The position numbers and the translations under genes are program-made. The notes beneath the pieces were generated by a model. It searched no databases. It was not told where the DNA came from and saw only the letters and a program-made list of their open reading frames with translations. A stretch of 64,000 nt of DNA from an uncultured Bacilli bacterium (GTDB lineage: Bacteria > Bacillota_I > Bacilli_A > RF39 > UBA660), in contig CAKOUR010000004.1 in assembly GCA_934120635.1 (NCBI GenBank), positions 1 to 64,000 of the forward strand, given 5' to 3'. Position 1 is the stretch's first letter. Each line of letters starts with the position of its first letter. Shown here in pieces: positions 44,494 through 53,284 of this stretch.

Positions 44494-46476
44494 CTACCAT
44501 GAGCCACCTCCACCTCCACCAGAACCACCACCTGATGATCCTCCACCAGATGATCCTCCACTTGATGAACTGTAAGTCATTGTTGTTTGAGCAGTATTCA
44601 TTGTAGAGTTTATGAATGATCCGAATGCTATTGTATTAAATCCACTAGGACTATCATACCAAGAAGGAGCTTGCATAGAAATCGTTTCAAATTTTTTAAT
44701 CCATTTGTCTGATACTCCTAAAACATAGGCATATGGTAGAATATTATAAAAATATGTTGGATTTTGCATTACTAATGATTCTAATTTATCTTTTTCTGCT
44801 GTTTGTAGAAATTTTTTAAATCCTTTTAATTTTCCTAACATTTCATTGCCATATGGTGTTCTTTTTGGTAAATAACTTAAGCATATAACCATTCCTGCAA
44901 CACATGCTAATCCCCAAAAGTATTCTATTAAATAAATTGAGTCTTGTTTTAATGTTGGAAATACTATAAATGCCCATGGAATACCACCAAAACCTAATCC
45001 CCAGATAAGTCCAAATATTATGGTTTGTATTTTTGAGCGTTTTGGTTTACCATTTGTATAAACAGTTTGTGTTTCTCCAAATACTAATTTAAATAAAACC
45101 GTGAAGCCAAGTCCTGGAAATATTAGTGCTATTAATAATTTATCAAAATTTCCATAGTTAAAAATTGGAGGAATAGTAATTAGGCAATATGTTATACTAA
45201 TCATTAGTATAATGAATATCTTTTTATTTGATGCCGATTTTTCAAAAACTTTGTTTATATTCTCTTTAGAATTAATGTTATCTAATATTTTATTTGTAGT
45301 GATATAGAAATTATCATATAAATCTTTTGATGTAACTTCATTGATATTTTCTGGAGTTGACTTTTCTTTAGATTTATTAAATAAAGAATTTAGTGTTGGT
45401 TGTTTGGTAAATAGACCATTAAAAAATGTTTGTTCATTAATATTATTTCCATCATATTCTTTTAGTTTTGTTATTTTAAAATAATTTGATTTAAAGAATA
45501 AATTTTTTTGTTCTATTTCAGATATTTTAATATATCCTTGATTTGCTAAATAGATTAGTAATGAAGTTACATCTTGAGACTCAGCTTTTCCTTTGTATAG
45601 GAATCCAATTTCTAGGCTATTGAATCCTTGTGGTGGATAAAACTCAATGGTTTCTATAACTTGATCATCACGACCAAATTTATACCATAATAGTATAGAA
45701 ATTATTAAAAATATTATAGGAATTAATGCTAAAGTATAATTTATTATATTTGTATCTAATTTCGCTCCAATAAAATATCCTTCTTCTAATTCACATCTTA
45801 TTGTTAATGCTTCGTTGGGATTAAGAATTCCATTATAATTTCCTATTATTGTATTTTCATTAATTGTATAATTAATTTTATCATTTTTTGTTGAACCTAT
45901 CGTTCCTGATGAAAAACCAAGTTTATTTGTATCAAATTTTTTAGGCATAGTAACAGTAAAAGTTATATTTCCAATTACTGTGTCCCATTCATTTCCAATG
46001 ATATTATAATATAATTCATCATAATCTTTCATTGGATCTTTTCCTAAATTATATGTATATTTGATTGTATATTTTTGTTCACCTGTTAGACTTTTGTCAG
46101 CAGATCCTATTTTTATTTTGTAATTTCCATTTTCTCGTGAAGTTGTATATTCATTATCTACACTTAAATTTGTTATTTGTGTACGATTAGTGGAAGTAGT
46201 TCCATCTAATCTTGTAATGGTATTTTTTAATGGAATAATTCTAAAGATTCCGTGTTTTGGTACATTAAAATATGCTGTAATTGTTTCTGTTATATTTAGG
46301 GTATTGTTTTCGTTAACTACAATATCTATATCATATTTATCAATTACATAATCGTAAGAATTATATTTGCTATTGATGCTAGGAGTTAAATTTTGGCTTG
46401 TTGTTGCGTAAACTTCTTGCAAGTTTATAATTATTAGAGATAAGGCAATGGTAATAATTAAGTAAATTTTTTTCAT
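44494..46476 (-). CDS. DUF2207 membrane protein
   Basis: The 660-residue product has a signal peptide ending near VYATTSQ, an extracytoplasmic DUF2207 domain (YDIDIVVNENNTLNITETITAYF, GIFRIIPL, YNIIGNEWD), a membrane helix near residue 255, a cytoplasmic region (GFNSLEIGFLYKGKAESQDVTSLLIYLA), further helices (about 425-535) and a glycine/serine-rich end GGGGGGSW. DUF2207 proteins of this layout are often encoded beside LemA, as here. Role unknown; envelope stress or assembly is suspected for the family. Confidence 0.88.
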   Translation of the reverse strand: MKKIYLIITIALSLIIINLQEVYATTSQNLTPSINSKYNSYDYVIDKYDIDIVVNENNTLNITETITAYFNVPKHGIFRIIPLKNTITRLDGTTSTNRTQITNLSVDNEYTTSRENGNYKIKIGSADKSLTGEQKYTIKYTYNLGKDPMKDYDELYYNIIGNEWDTVIGNITFTVTMPKKFDTNKLGFSSGTIGSTKNDKINYTINENTIIGNYNGILNPNEALTIRCELEEGYFIGAKLDTNIINYTLALIPIIFLIISILLWYKFGRDDQVIETIEFYPPQGFNSLEIGFLYKGKAESQDVTSLLIYLANQGYIKISEIEQKNLFFKSNYFKITKLKEYDGNNINEQTFFNGLFTKQPTLNSLFNKSKEKSTPENINEVTSKDLYDNFYITTNKILDNINSKENINKVFEKSASNKKIFIILMISITYCLITIPPIFNYGNFDKLLIALIFPGLGFTVLFKLVFGETQTVYTNGKPKRSKIQTIIFGLIWGLGFGGIPWAFIVFPTLKQDSIYLIEYFWGLACVAGMVICLSYLPKRTPYGNEMLGKLKGFKKFLQTAEKDKLESLVMQNPTYFYNILPYAYVLGVSDKWIKKFETISMQAPSWYDSPSGFNTIAFGSFINSTMNTAQTTMTYSSSSGGSSGGGSSGGGSGGGGGGSW

Positions 46477-46501
46477 TTTTTTTGCTGTACTCCTTTATCA
46501 A

Positions 46502-47050
46502 TTATAGTTTAATTTTGATGTTTTCTCTTTCCGTTGTGTTTGCCTCGAACATTGTTTTTGAGTGATATCCAAATATTTTTGCAAAAATATTACTTGGAAA
46601 CATTTCTACTTTGTTGTTGTAAATTTTAACAATACCATTGTAATATTTTCTTGAATTAGCAATGTCTTCTTCAATTTTTGCTAATTGATTACTTAAATTT
46701 TTAAAATTTTCATTTGCTTTTAATTCAGGATAATTTTCTGATAATGCTATAATTTTGCCAACGTTATTTGAGATTTGTTCATTTGTTTTAATTTTTTCAT
46801 CGTTAGTCATTTTATCATAAATATTATTTCTTAGTTCTATTATTTCTTTTAATGTATCTTTTTCGTGTTTTGTGTACGCTTTTACAGTTTCAATTATATT
46901 GGGAATTAAATCCCATCTTTTCTTTAAATATACATCCATTGTAGAAAAAGCTTCTTTTACATCATTGTTTAATTTTATGAAGTTGTTATATAAAATAAAT
47001 GTATAAATAATTATCAAAATAATAATTACAATAGTTATATAAATCCACAT
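46502..47050 (-). CDS. lemA: LemA family protein
   Basis: The 182-residue product has an N-terminal membrane helix (TIVIIILIIIYTFILYNN), then the LemA helical domain with LNNDVKEAFSTMDVYLKKRWDLIPNIIETVKAY, YPELKANENFKNL, RKYYNGIVKIYNN and the tail MFPSNIFAKIFGY. LemA proteins form a long helical bundle outside or at the membrane. AGGAGGTG precedes the ATG. It is the first gene of a lemA-DUF2207-DUF3592 run and is divergent from the recombinase. Confidence 0.92.
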   Translation of the reverse strand: MWIYITIVIIILIIIYTFILYNNFIKLNNDVKEAFSTMDVYLKKRWDLIPNIIETVKAYTKHEKDTLKEIIELRNNIYDKMTNDEKIKTNEQISNNVGKIIALSENYPELKANENFKNLSNQLAKIEEDIANSRKYYNGIVKIYNNKVEMFPSNIFAKIFGYHSKTMFEANTTERENIKIKL

Positions 47051-47151
47051 ATTTTCACCTCCTATTATGAATTTATTTTATCATAGTTTTAGGTTTAATT
47101 AAATAGTATTTCTTTCTTTTTTCTTTCATATATTTTTCTTGAAAGGGGGAT

Positions 47152-47277
47152 ATGATGAGAAATAATACTTATCAAGTTGTTCATCATTATGATTTATCTT
47201 CTCTTACAGTTAGAGAAGTTTTAGTTCAGTATTTTACTTTAAAAATAGAACAATATTTTAATAATGAATCATTATAA
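47152..47277 (+). CDS. 41-residue protein before the recombinase, candidate excision factor
   Basis: Two ATGs (47152, 47155) follow GAAAGGGGG, an excellent ribosome site. The product (MMRNNTYQVVHHYDLSSL to IEQYFNNESL, 41 residues) is small and amphipathic with LTVREVLVQYFTLKIEQYF as a likely helix. Its end overlaps the start of the serine recombinase by 14 bases, so the two are coupled. Small proteins controlling direction accompany serine integrases, for example SprB in SPbeta. That this one does so is inference; it may instead only serve translation of the recombinase. Confidence 0.55.
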   Translation: MMRNNTYQVVHHYDLSSLTVREVLVQYFTLKIEQYFNNESL

Positions 47278-48781
47278 AGTAGGAATCTATTTAAGACTAT
47301 CTCGTGAAGATGAGAAAGAGGGAGAAAGTAGTTCTATTACTAATCAAAGAGCACTTTTAATGAATTATATTAAAGAAAATAAATTGATTTTTGTAGATGA
47401 ATATGTAGATGATGGAGTAAGTGGAACAACTTTTAATCGAGCAGGATTTAAGAGATTAATAGAAGATATTCAGAAAAAGCGAATAAATATGGTCATTACG
47501 AAAGATACTTCTAGGTTAGGAAGAGATCATATAGAATTTGGCTATTACGTGGAGAAATTTTTCCCTGAAAATAATGTAAGATATGTTGCCGTAAATGATC
47601 AGATTGATACTTTTAAGCAGGAAAATGATATGCTTCTTTTTAAGAGTGCTTATAATGATATGTATGTTAAAGATATTTCTAATAAAATTAGAACTAGTTT
47701 ATGGATTAAGAAGAAACAAGGTGAGTTTGTTGGGGCTTATGCTCCATATGGATATCGAAAAGATATTTATGATAAACATAAGTTAGTTATTGATGAAGAA
47801 GCTGCTAATGTTGTAAGGAAAATTTTTCAATTATTTACTTCAGGAATATCTATTTCTCAGATTGCTGATCATTTAACGAAGGAAAAAATATCTATTCCTA
47901 GTATTCATCAAGGAATGAATCGGGGAATTAAATCTTCACTTTTTGGGATATGGACAACTAGAACAATTACAGATATTTTAACTAATCCTACTTATATTGG
48001 TCATTTAACTCAAGGTAGGAGTAAGAAGATTAGTTATAAATCAAAAAAGAGAATTCATGTTCCTCAAGAGGAATGGATTATTAAAGAAAATAGTTGCCCT
48101 AAAATTATAGAAGATGAATTATTTTATTTTGCTAACCATATGTATAAGAAAAATATACATACTAGGGGTAGAGGAGAAGATTTATTATTAAAGGGATTTG
48201 TTTATTGTCATGAATGTGGTCATAGAATAGGTTTTCGTAAAATATCTTCAAAATATATTTATGGAGATTGTAATTATTACTTAAAATATCGAAAATATCA
48301 TGTTTGTACTAGTCATAGTATTCGCTATGATTTATTAGAGAAAGTAATATTAGATGAAGTAAAAAGACTTTTAGCAAAAGAAGATATGAATAAGATTATT
48401 GAGGATATTTATCAGCAACATATAGAATGTTATCAAGAAAAGCTAAGTAAAAGACTTATCTTTTTAAAAAAGAGTATAGAAATAAATTTAAAAAAATTAG
48501 ATACGCTTTATGAAGATAAATTGAGTGGATTTATTGATGGAGAGCAATATATTAGGGTAAAAGAAAAAATACTTTTGACTAATCAAAAACTAGAGGAAGA
48601 GATTATTTTACTAGAACAGAAAAATACTGATTTAGTATCTGACTTTGGGAAAAAGAAAGTGGTGAAGTTTACTAATTCAATTTTATTTGATAGAAATTTA
48701 TTTGGATCTTTAATTGAGAAGATAACTTTAACGAAGGATAAAGAGATTCATCTTTATTATCGGGTAAATTGTAACTTTTGA
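47264..48781 (+). CDS. Large serine recombinase of the intervening element
   Basis: The 505-residue product has an N-terminal resolvase domain with the catalytic serine at residue 13 (IYLRLSRED), TKDTSRLGRDHIEFGYY, a recombinase domain starting near GAYAPYGYRKD, a zinc-ribbon (CHECGHRIGF to HVCTSHSIRYDLLE) and a C-terminal coiled coil (about 385-470). This is the architecture of SpoIVCA, TnpX and phage integrases. It would excise or integrate the element. Its last codons and TGA stop (48779-48781) lie in the attachment arm, so the gene abuts attR. It overlaps a small upstream ORF that provides the ribosome site region. Confidence 0.95.
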   Translation: MNHYKVGIYLRLSREDEKEGESSSITNQRALLMNYIKENKLIFVDEYVDDGVSGTTFNRAGFKRLIEDIQKKRINMVITKDTSRLGRDHIEFGYYVEKFFPENNVRYVAVNDQIDTFKQENDMLLFKSAYNDMYVKDISNKIRTSLWIKKKQGEFVGAYAPYGYRKDIYDKHKLVIDEEAANVVRKIFQLFTSGISISQIADHLTKEKISIPSIHQGMNRGIKSSLFGIWTTRTITDILTNPTYIGHLTQGRSKKISYKSKKRIHVPQEEWIIKENSCPKIIEDELFYFANHMYKKNIHTRGRGEDLLLKGFVYCHECGHRIGFRKISSKYIYGDCNYYLKYRKYHVCTSHSIRYDLLEKVILDEVKRLLAKEDMNKIIEDIYQQHIECYQEKLSKRLIFLKKSIEINLKKLDTLYEDKLSGFIDGEQYIRVKEKILLTNQKLEEEIILLEQKNTDLVSDFGKKKVVKFTNSILFDRNLFGSLIEKITLTKDKEIHLYYRVNCNF

Positions 48782-48812
48782 GGGTATCAGTTGTAACCCC
48801 TTCTTTAAATAA
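48771..48812. other. Right attachment site (attR) of the intervening element
   Basis: The element arm GTAACTTTTG plus AGGGTATCA (48771-48789) is followed by the shared GT core (48790-48791) and the gene half-site TGTAACCCC. Joining this arm to the left arm gives attP, AGGGTATCAGTTGATACCCT in its centre: nine-base perfect inverted repeats around GT. Confidence 0.88.
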
Positions 48813-49752
48813 GAGTTTTAAATTTCAAAGTGATTGGCCTTATAATAATTCACAAGTTTATTTACTTAACTCTATTATAGATGATTTAAAGACAGATGAA
48901 GATAGAGAATTTAAGGTGAAGAAAGATGGCTATTTATTTACATCAACAGTAAATTATCCCAATAATAAGTCTTTAGTTAAGCAACATGTTTTAGTAGATA
49001 AGAATGGAAAAATTACCAAAGTAGAGGTTGTAGATAAGAGTGATAATGTTCAAATTGTTATGAAATTTAGTAAACAAGAATTAAATAAAAAGTTTTCTAA
49101 AGATTATTTTGAACTTAGTAGTCTTTTAAAGATGAATAGTAAGAAAGAAGTACCAAAGATAGATAATTCTTCTAAAGAAAAAGAAAATCAGTCTAATTCT
49201 TCTAATACAGATAGTAATCGTCAAAGAAATAGCAATAATAGTACAAGTGAGAATAATAATACAAATGAAAATAATAATACCAATAATAGTAATAATGAGA
49301 ATAGTAACAGTAATGGTACAACTAACAATAATACTAATAATAATACAAATAATAATAGTAATACTAATCAATCTATAACAGAAGATAGTACAAAAGAAAA
49401 GACAACTGCTAAGATAAATGATATTGTTTATCCAATGTATTTACCAGATAATACTTATTTGACTGGTCAAGATACAGTAAAGACAAAAGATGGTAGTCGT
49501 TTGATTTTAACCTTTGGTGGAGATAAATCTTTTGTATTAGTAGAAGAAACAGCATCTACTGCAGATACTTTAGAAGTTATTCCTGTTAGTGGAAACTTTG
49601 ATTTTTTATCTGATGTAATTGGTGTAATTGGAAATAAATCTTTATCTTGGCATAGTAATGGAATTGATTATTATATGACAAGTGATACTTTAGAGGTTTC
49701 TGAATTAGTTAGTATTGCTAGATCGGTTAGTGTTTTACCAGTTAGTAAATAG
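48792..49752 (+). CDS. ydcC: YdcC/GerS-like sporulation lipoprotein, 3' part of interrupted gene
   Basis: From 48793 the frame encodes VTPSLNKSFKFQSDWPYNN, the continuation of the family motif broken at 26757, then the rest of the LolA-like fold (LFTSTVNYPNN, QIVMKFSKQELNKKFSKDYF), an Asn/Ser/Thr-rich linker of about 75 residues, and a C-terminal domain (DIVYPMYLPDNTYL to VLPVSK). A frame from TTG 48778 exists but lacks a ribosome site, so this part is silent until the element is excised. Rejoined, the protein has 413 residues. The Asn-rich linker is encoded by an AAT-rich low-complexity stretch (about 49190-49380). The start given is the first base after the core, not a start codon. Confidence 0.87.
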
Positions 49753-49781
49753 GAATAGACTTTTTGTCTGTTTCTTTTTTT
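49752..49781 (+). terminator. Terminator after the lipoprotein gene
   Basis: GGAATAGAC pairs with GTCTGTTTC around a TTTTT loop (two G-T pairs), followed by seven T. Confidence 0.65.
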
Positions 49782-49881
49782 GGTTAGTTCATTTGAAGTA
49801 TTTTTTTCTTTTAAAAAATTTGTCATTTCTTCTTTTGTATGAATTAAAAGTTAGACTCATAAAGTTTATTAGGTGATAGGA

Positions 49882-52464
49882 ATGAACGGACTAGGAAAAA
49901 GAGAAGTAGAAGAATCTAGAAAGAAATATGGTACTAATGAAATAACTGCTTTAAAGAAGGATACTTTTTTTAGTTTATTTATTGAAAGCCTGGGAGATCC
50001 AATTATTAAGATTTTGTTAATTGCTCTTGGGATTAAGACTGTTTTTCTTTTTCAAGATTTTGATTGGTATGAAACAATTGGTATTGTTATTGCAATATTA
50101 CTTGCTTCTTTGATTTCTACCATTAGTGAATATGGATCTTCTAAGGCATTTGACCGAATGATGAGGGAAGCTTCAAGAATAAAATGTCGGGTAAAAAGAG
50201 AAGGAAAGAAGAAAGAAATTTTTGCTTCTGAATTAGTAGTAGGTGATTTATTGTATTTAGAACAAGGAGATAAAATTGGAGCAGATGGATTGATTATTAA
50301 AGGAGAAGTAGAATTAGATGAATCCATGATTTCAGGAGAAGCAAATAGTGTAGTTAAGAAGGAGAAAGAAATTGTTTATAGGGGATGTACAGTTTATAAT
50401 GGGTATGCAATTGCAAGAATTGATAAAGTAGGGAATCAAACTTATTATGGAAGAATGGTTGAAGAATTAGGAAGTGGTAGTGGAACTTCTCCTTTAAAAG
50501 AAAGACTAAATACATTAGCAATTCAAATTAGTCGCTTAGGTTATATTGGTGCTTTTTTGGTAAGTATTAGTTATTTATTTAGCAAAATTGTTATAGCGAA
50601 TTCTTTCCAACTTTCTAAAATTCTTGCTATTTTAGGAAATTTTCCTTTAATGTTTGCCTATCTTTTACATGCTTTAACTCTTAGTGTTACTGTAATTGTA
50701 GTAAGTGTTCCTGAAGGACTTCCTCTTCTGGTTAATTTGGTTTTATCTTCTAATATGAAAAGAATGCTGAAAAGTCATGTACTAGTTAGAAAATTAGTTG
50801 GTATTGAAACAGCAGGTAGTATGAACTTATTATTTACGGACAAGACTGGTACAATTACAAAGGGAAAATTAGAAGTTGTAGAGTTTATGCTAGGAAATGG
50901 AAAAAAATATGCAGATGTTTCTTCTTTATCTAATCGCTATCAAAAGATTTTTAAGGATAGTTTAGTTTATAATAATGAAAGTACTTATGATGCAGATGAA
51001 CATAAGATAATTGGAGGAAATCTTACGGATCAAGCAATTTTAAATTATGTTCGCTTAAAGAGACGTAGTAGTGTTTCTATTTTAAAAGAAGTTCGTTTTA
51101 CAAGTGAAAAAAAATATTCTTATGTTGATGTAATAGATGATAAAAAGAAATATCGTTATGTGAAAGGAGCTCCTGAAGTACTTTTAAAATATACAAATCG
51201 CTATTTAAATGAAGAAGGGTTTAAGCAATTGTTATTTCAGCAAGAAGATATTTTAAAAAAAGTCAATGATTTGACAAAGAAAGGAATTCGTGTTTTAGCA
51301 GTTTGCTATGGAGAAAATTTTTCTTCTGAACTTCGTGATTTAATTTTGGTTGGTTTTTTATTAATTAAAGATGATATTCGAGAAGAGGCTTATGAGGGGG
51401 TTAGGTTGATTCAACATGCTGGGGTACAGACGGTGATGATTACAGGAGATAATTTGGGAACAGCTTCTTCTATTGCTAGGGAAGTAGGAATTTTAGATGA
51501 TGAGAAAGTTATTCTTAGTAGTAGTGAGCTTTCTTCTCTTTCAGATAGTGAGGTAGAAAAAATACTGCCAAAACTTGCTGTTTTATATCGAGCTCTTCCC
51601 AAAGATAAGAGTAGGTTAGTCAATATTGCTAAGGGGATGAATTTGGTTGTAGGAATGACTGGTGATGGGGTAAATGATGCAATTGCTTTAAAGCGTGCTG
51701 ATGTTGGCTTTGCTATGGGAAGTGGAACAGAGGTAGCTAAGGAAGCAGCGGATATTGTTATTTTAGATGATAATATTTCATCTATTGCTTCTTCTATTCT
51801 ATATGGAAGGACTATTTTTAAAAGTATTCGGAAATTTATTATTTTTCAGCTTACCGTAAATCTTTGTGCAGTTACGATTTCTATTGTTGGTCCTTTTATT
51901 GGAATAGGTGCTCCTGTTACAGTAATTCAAATGCTTTGGATTAATATGGTTATGGATACCTTAGCAGGCCTTGCTTTCTCTTTTGAACCTCCTCTTAAGG
52001 AATATATGGAAGAATCTCCTAAAAAGAGAGAAGAAAAAATTATTAATCACTATATGTTAAATGAAATTTTAGTAACAGGAATTTATTCTTCAATTCTTTG
52101 CCTTCTTTTTCTTAAACTTCCCTTAATTACCAATTCCTTTAGAAAAAGTGCAGATAATCGCTATTTATTAACAGCCTTCTTTGGATTATTTATTTTTATT
52201 AGTATTTTTAATAGCTTTAATGCTAGGACAGTTCGGTTGAATATACTTTCTAATATTTTTAAAAATAAAATGTTTATTGCTGTTACTTTATTTATTGTTA
52301 TTGTTCAGATAGTAATGATTTATTATGGGGGAAATTTATTTCGTACTTCTGGACTTTTACCACGAGAATTCTTTATCATGCTAATGATTTCTTTTAGCGT
52401 TATTCCTATTGATTTTATTAGAAAAATGATTTATCGTAAGTTTAATTTTAAAGTTGAAATATGA
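49882..52464 (+). CDS. P-type calcium-transporting ATPase
   Basis: The 860-residue product is a P2-type ATPase. It has the A-domain motif SGEANSV, the membrane motif PEGLP in helix 4, the phosphorylation site DKTGTIT at Asp 320, the nucleotide-domain KGAPE, and TGDGVNDA near residue 592, with NMVMDTLAGLAFSFEPP in the C-terminal helices. These features fit Ca-exporting pumps. ATG 49882 has AGGTGA six bases before it. It lies directly right of the split lipoprotein gene, outside the element. Confidence 0.92.
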   Translation: MNGLGKREVEESRKKYGTNEITALKKDTFFSLFIESLGDPIIKILLIALGIKTVFLFQDFDWYETIGIVIAILLASLISTISEYGSSKAFDRMMREASRIKCRVKREGKKKEIFASELVVGDLLYLEQGDKIGADGLIIKGEVELDESMISGEANSVVKKEKEIVYRGCTVYNGYAIARIDKVGNQTYYGRMVEELGSGSGTSPLKERLNTLAIQISRLGYIGAFLVSISYLFSKIVIANSFQLSKILAILGNFPLMFAYLLHALTLSVTVIVVSVPEGLPLLVNLVLSSNMKRMLKSHVLVRKLVGIETAGSMNLLFTDKTGTITKGKLEVVEFMLGNGKKYADVSSLSNRYQKIFKDSLVYNNESTYDADEHKIIGGNLTDQAILNYVRLKRRSSVSILKEVRFTSEKKYSYVDVIDDKKKYRYVKGAPEVLLKYTNRYLNEEGFKQLLFQQEDILKKVNDLTKKGIRVLAVCYGENFSSELRDLILVGFLLIKDDIREEAYEGVRLIQHAGVQTVMITGDNLGTASSIAREVGILDDEKVILSSSELSSLSDSEVEKILPKLAVLYRALPKDKSRLVNIAKGMNLVVGMTGDGVNDAIALKRADVGFAMGSGTEVAKEAADIVILDDNISSIASSILYGRTIFKSIRKFIIFQLTVNLCAVTISIVGPFIGIGAPVTVIQMLWINMVMDTLAGLAFSFEPPLKEYMEESPKKREEKIINHYMLNEILVTGIYSSILCLLFLKLPLITNSFRKSADNRYLLTAFFGLFIFISIFNSFNARTVRLNILSNIFKNKMFIAVTLFIVIVQIVMIYYGGNLFRTSGLLPREFFIMLMISFSVIPIDFIRKMIYRKFNFKVEI

Positions 52465-52523
52465 AAAAAATACTTATTTAGAATTTTCTTTTTACTAAGA
52501 ATTATTCTAGTTAAGTATTTTTT
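52464..52523. terminator. Bidirectional terminator
   Basis: AAAAAATACTTA and TAGAAT on the left pair with ATTCTA and TAAGTATTTTTT on the right (52464-52484 with 52504-52523). It separates the pump gene from the convergent coat-like gene. Confidence 0.8.
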
Positions 52524-52531
52524 GCCTATAA

Positions 52532-52798
52532 TTATACCATATACATATTATTATCTGGTTCATTTGTAAAACTTTGGTTTGTATAAGGAGTTTCAATTCT
52601 TGTTAATCTTTGATCTAATCTTTTCACCTGGCGCTCTAATCTTGAAATCCTTTCATTCATATCATTAATTTGACTATTCATATAGTTATTTTGATTCATT
52701 CCCATAGGTGGAAATATTTGTGGTTGTTGAAAGGATTGATTTGGTGGTATCATTCCACTATAGCCATAACTGTTATAAAACATATCTCTTCCGTCCAA
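52532..52798 (-). CDS. Small coiled-coil protein, probable spore-coat type
   Basis: The 88-residue product has a Met/Asn/Gln/Pro/Tyr-rich N-terminal half (YGYSGMIPPNQSFQQPQIFPPMG) and a coiled coil (INDMNERISRLERQVKRLDQRLTRIET). Such a composition is common among spore-coat morphogenetic small proteins. AGGAGGG seven bases before TTG 52798 supports that start; ATG 52783 is an alternative. A candidate sigma-K promoter lies just upstream, which supports late mother-cell expression. No named family is recognised. Confidence 0.65.
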   Translation of the reverse strand: MDGRDMFYNSYGYSGMIPPNQSFQQPQIFPPMGMNQNNYMNSQINDMNERISRLERQVKRLDQRLTRIETPYTNQSFTNEPDNNMYMV

Positions 52799-52826
52799 TA
52801 TCTTCCCTCCTTATCTTTATTCATTT

Positions 52827-52854
52827 TATTATATGTATTTTTTGTGGATATTGT
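52827..52854 (-). promoter_or_regulatory. Candidate sigma-K promoter
   Basis: On the minus strand AC, 17 bases, then CATATAATA, matching the sigma-K consensus AC(N16-17)CATANNNTA. It lies about 30 bases upstream of the coat-like gene, and sigK itself is in this window. Confidence 0.55.
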
Positions 52855-52907
52855 TATTATTTTGCTTAATTTTTTTATGTTAAAAATAGAAGGGTAGAGT
52901 GGAGAAT

Positions 52908-52937
52908 AAAAAAAATTCTATCTTTTTCAAATAGAAC
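52908..52937 (-). terminator. Terminator of secG
   Basis: On the minus strand TTCTAT pairs with ATAGAA around a nine-base loop and is followed by eight T. Confidence 0.75.
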
Positions 52938-53153
52938 TTATTTTAATGAAATAAATAATGATAATGCAAAGAAAGCTACACCTAATAACATGGTTAATCG
53001 ACTGATAAATAATTCGAATCCTCTTTCTTTTCTATTGGCAAATAATTCTGAGTTTCCACCTTGAATGATTTGTCCAGCAGATTCAGCTTTATTGCTTTGT
53101 AGTAATACAATTATAATTAACAATACTGAAATAATCAATAATGCGATTTCCAT
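52938..53153 (-). CDS. secG: Preprotein translocase subunit SecG
   Basis: The 71-residue product has two membrane helices (about 3-18 and 52-70) separated by the family loop LLQSNKAESAGQIIQGGNSELFANRKERG. SecG assists SecYE in protein export. Length and motifs are normal for Bacillota. AGGAGG precedes the start on the minus strand. Confidence 0.93.
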   Translation of the reverse strand: MEIALLIISVLLIIIVLLQSNKAESAGQIIQGGNSELFANRKERGFELFISRLTMLLGVAFFALSLFISLK

Positions 53154-53242
53154 TATATTCCTCCTGTCGGTATATATTATAGCATATTTAGTACTTTTCT
53201 ACAATAATTCTCTAACTTTTTTTGAAAAAATAAGAAAAAGTG

Positions 53243-53271
53243 TTGACATGACTCTGCGATATTGGTATAAT
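53243..53271 (+). promoter_or_regulatory. Consensus promoter of the tRNA pair
   Basis: TTGACA at 53243-53248 and TATAAT at 53266-53271, spacer 17, fit a strong stable-RNA promoter 13 bases before tRNA-Ala. Confidence 0.9.
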
Positions 53272-53284
53272 TTATCTTGTCGAT

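Larger units (their letters stand above)
26755..48789. mobile_element. 22-kb skin-like intervening element in a sporulation lipoprotein gene
   Basis: The element is bounded by GT cores at 26755-26756 and 48790-48791; excision would remove 22,035 bp. The flanking gene halves rejoin in frame (94 plus 319 residues). The right end carries a large serine recombinase whose stop codon lies inside the attachment arm. The cargo is a regulator, ABC transporters, lipid enzymes, surface proteins and LemA-type genes. There are no recognisable phage structural, replication or conjugation genes. Codon use is like the surrounding genome, which suggests long residence or a related donor. The layout matches intervening elements that interrupt sigK, spoVFB, spsM and gerE in other spore formers. 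Confidence 0.88.

Noticed and set aside
49190..49380. AAT-rich repeated units looking like a tandem repeat or CRISPR-like array
   Set aside because: They encode an Asn/Ser/Thr-rich linker in frame, with no constant repeat-spacer lengths. No CRISPR array was seen anywhere in the window.
48778..49752. A free-standing gene starting at TTG 48778
   Set aside because: There is no ribosome site, the first codons are attachment-site DNA, and the product begins in the middle of a domain. It is the 3' part of the gene begun at 26476.
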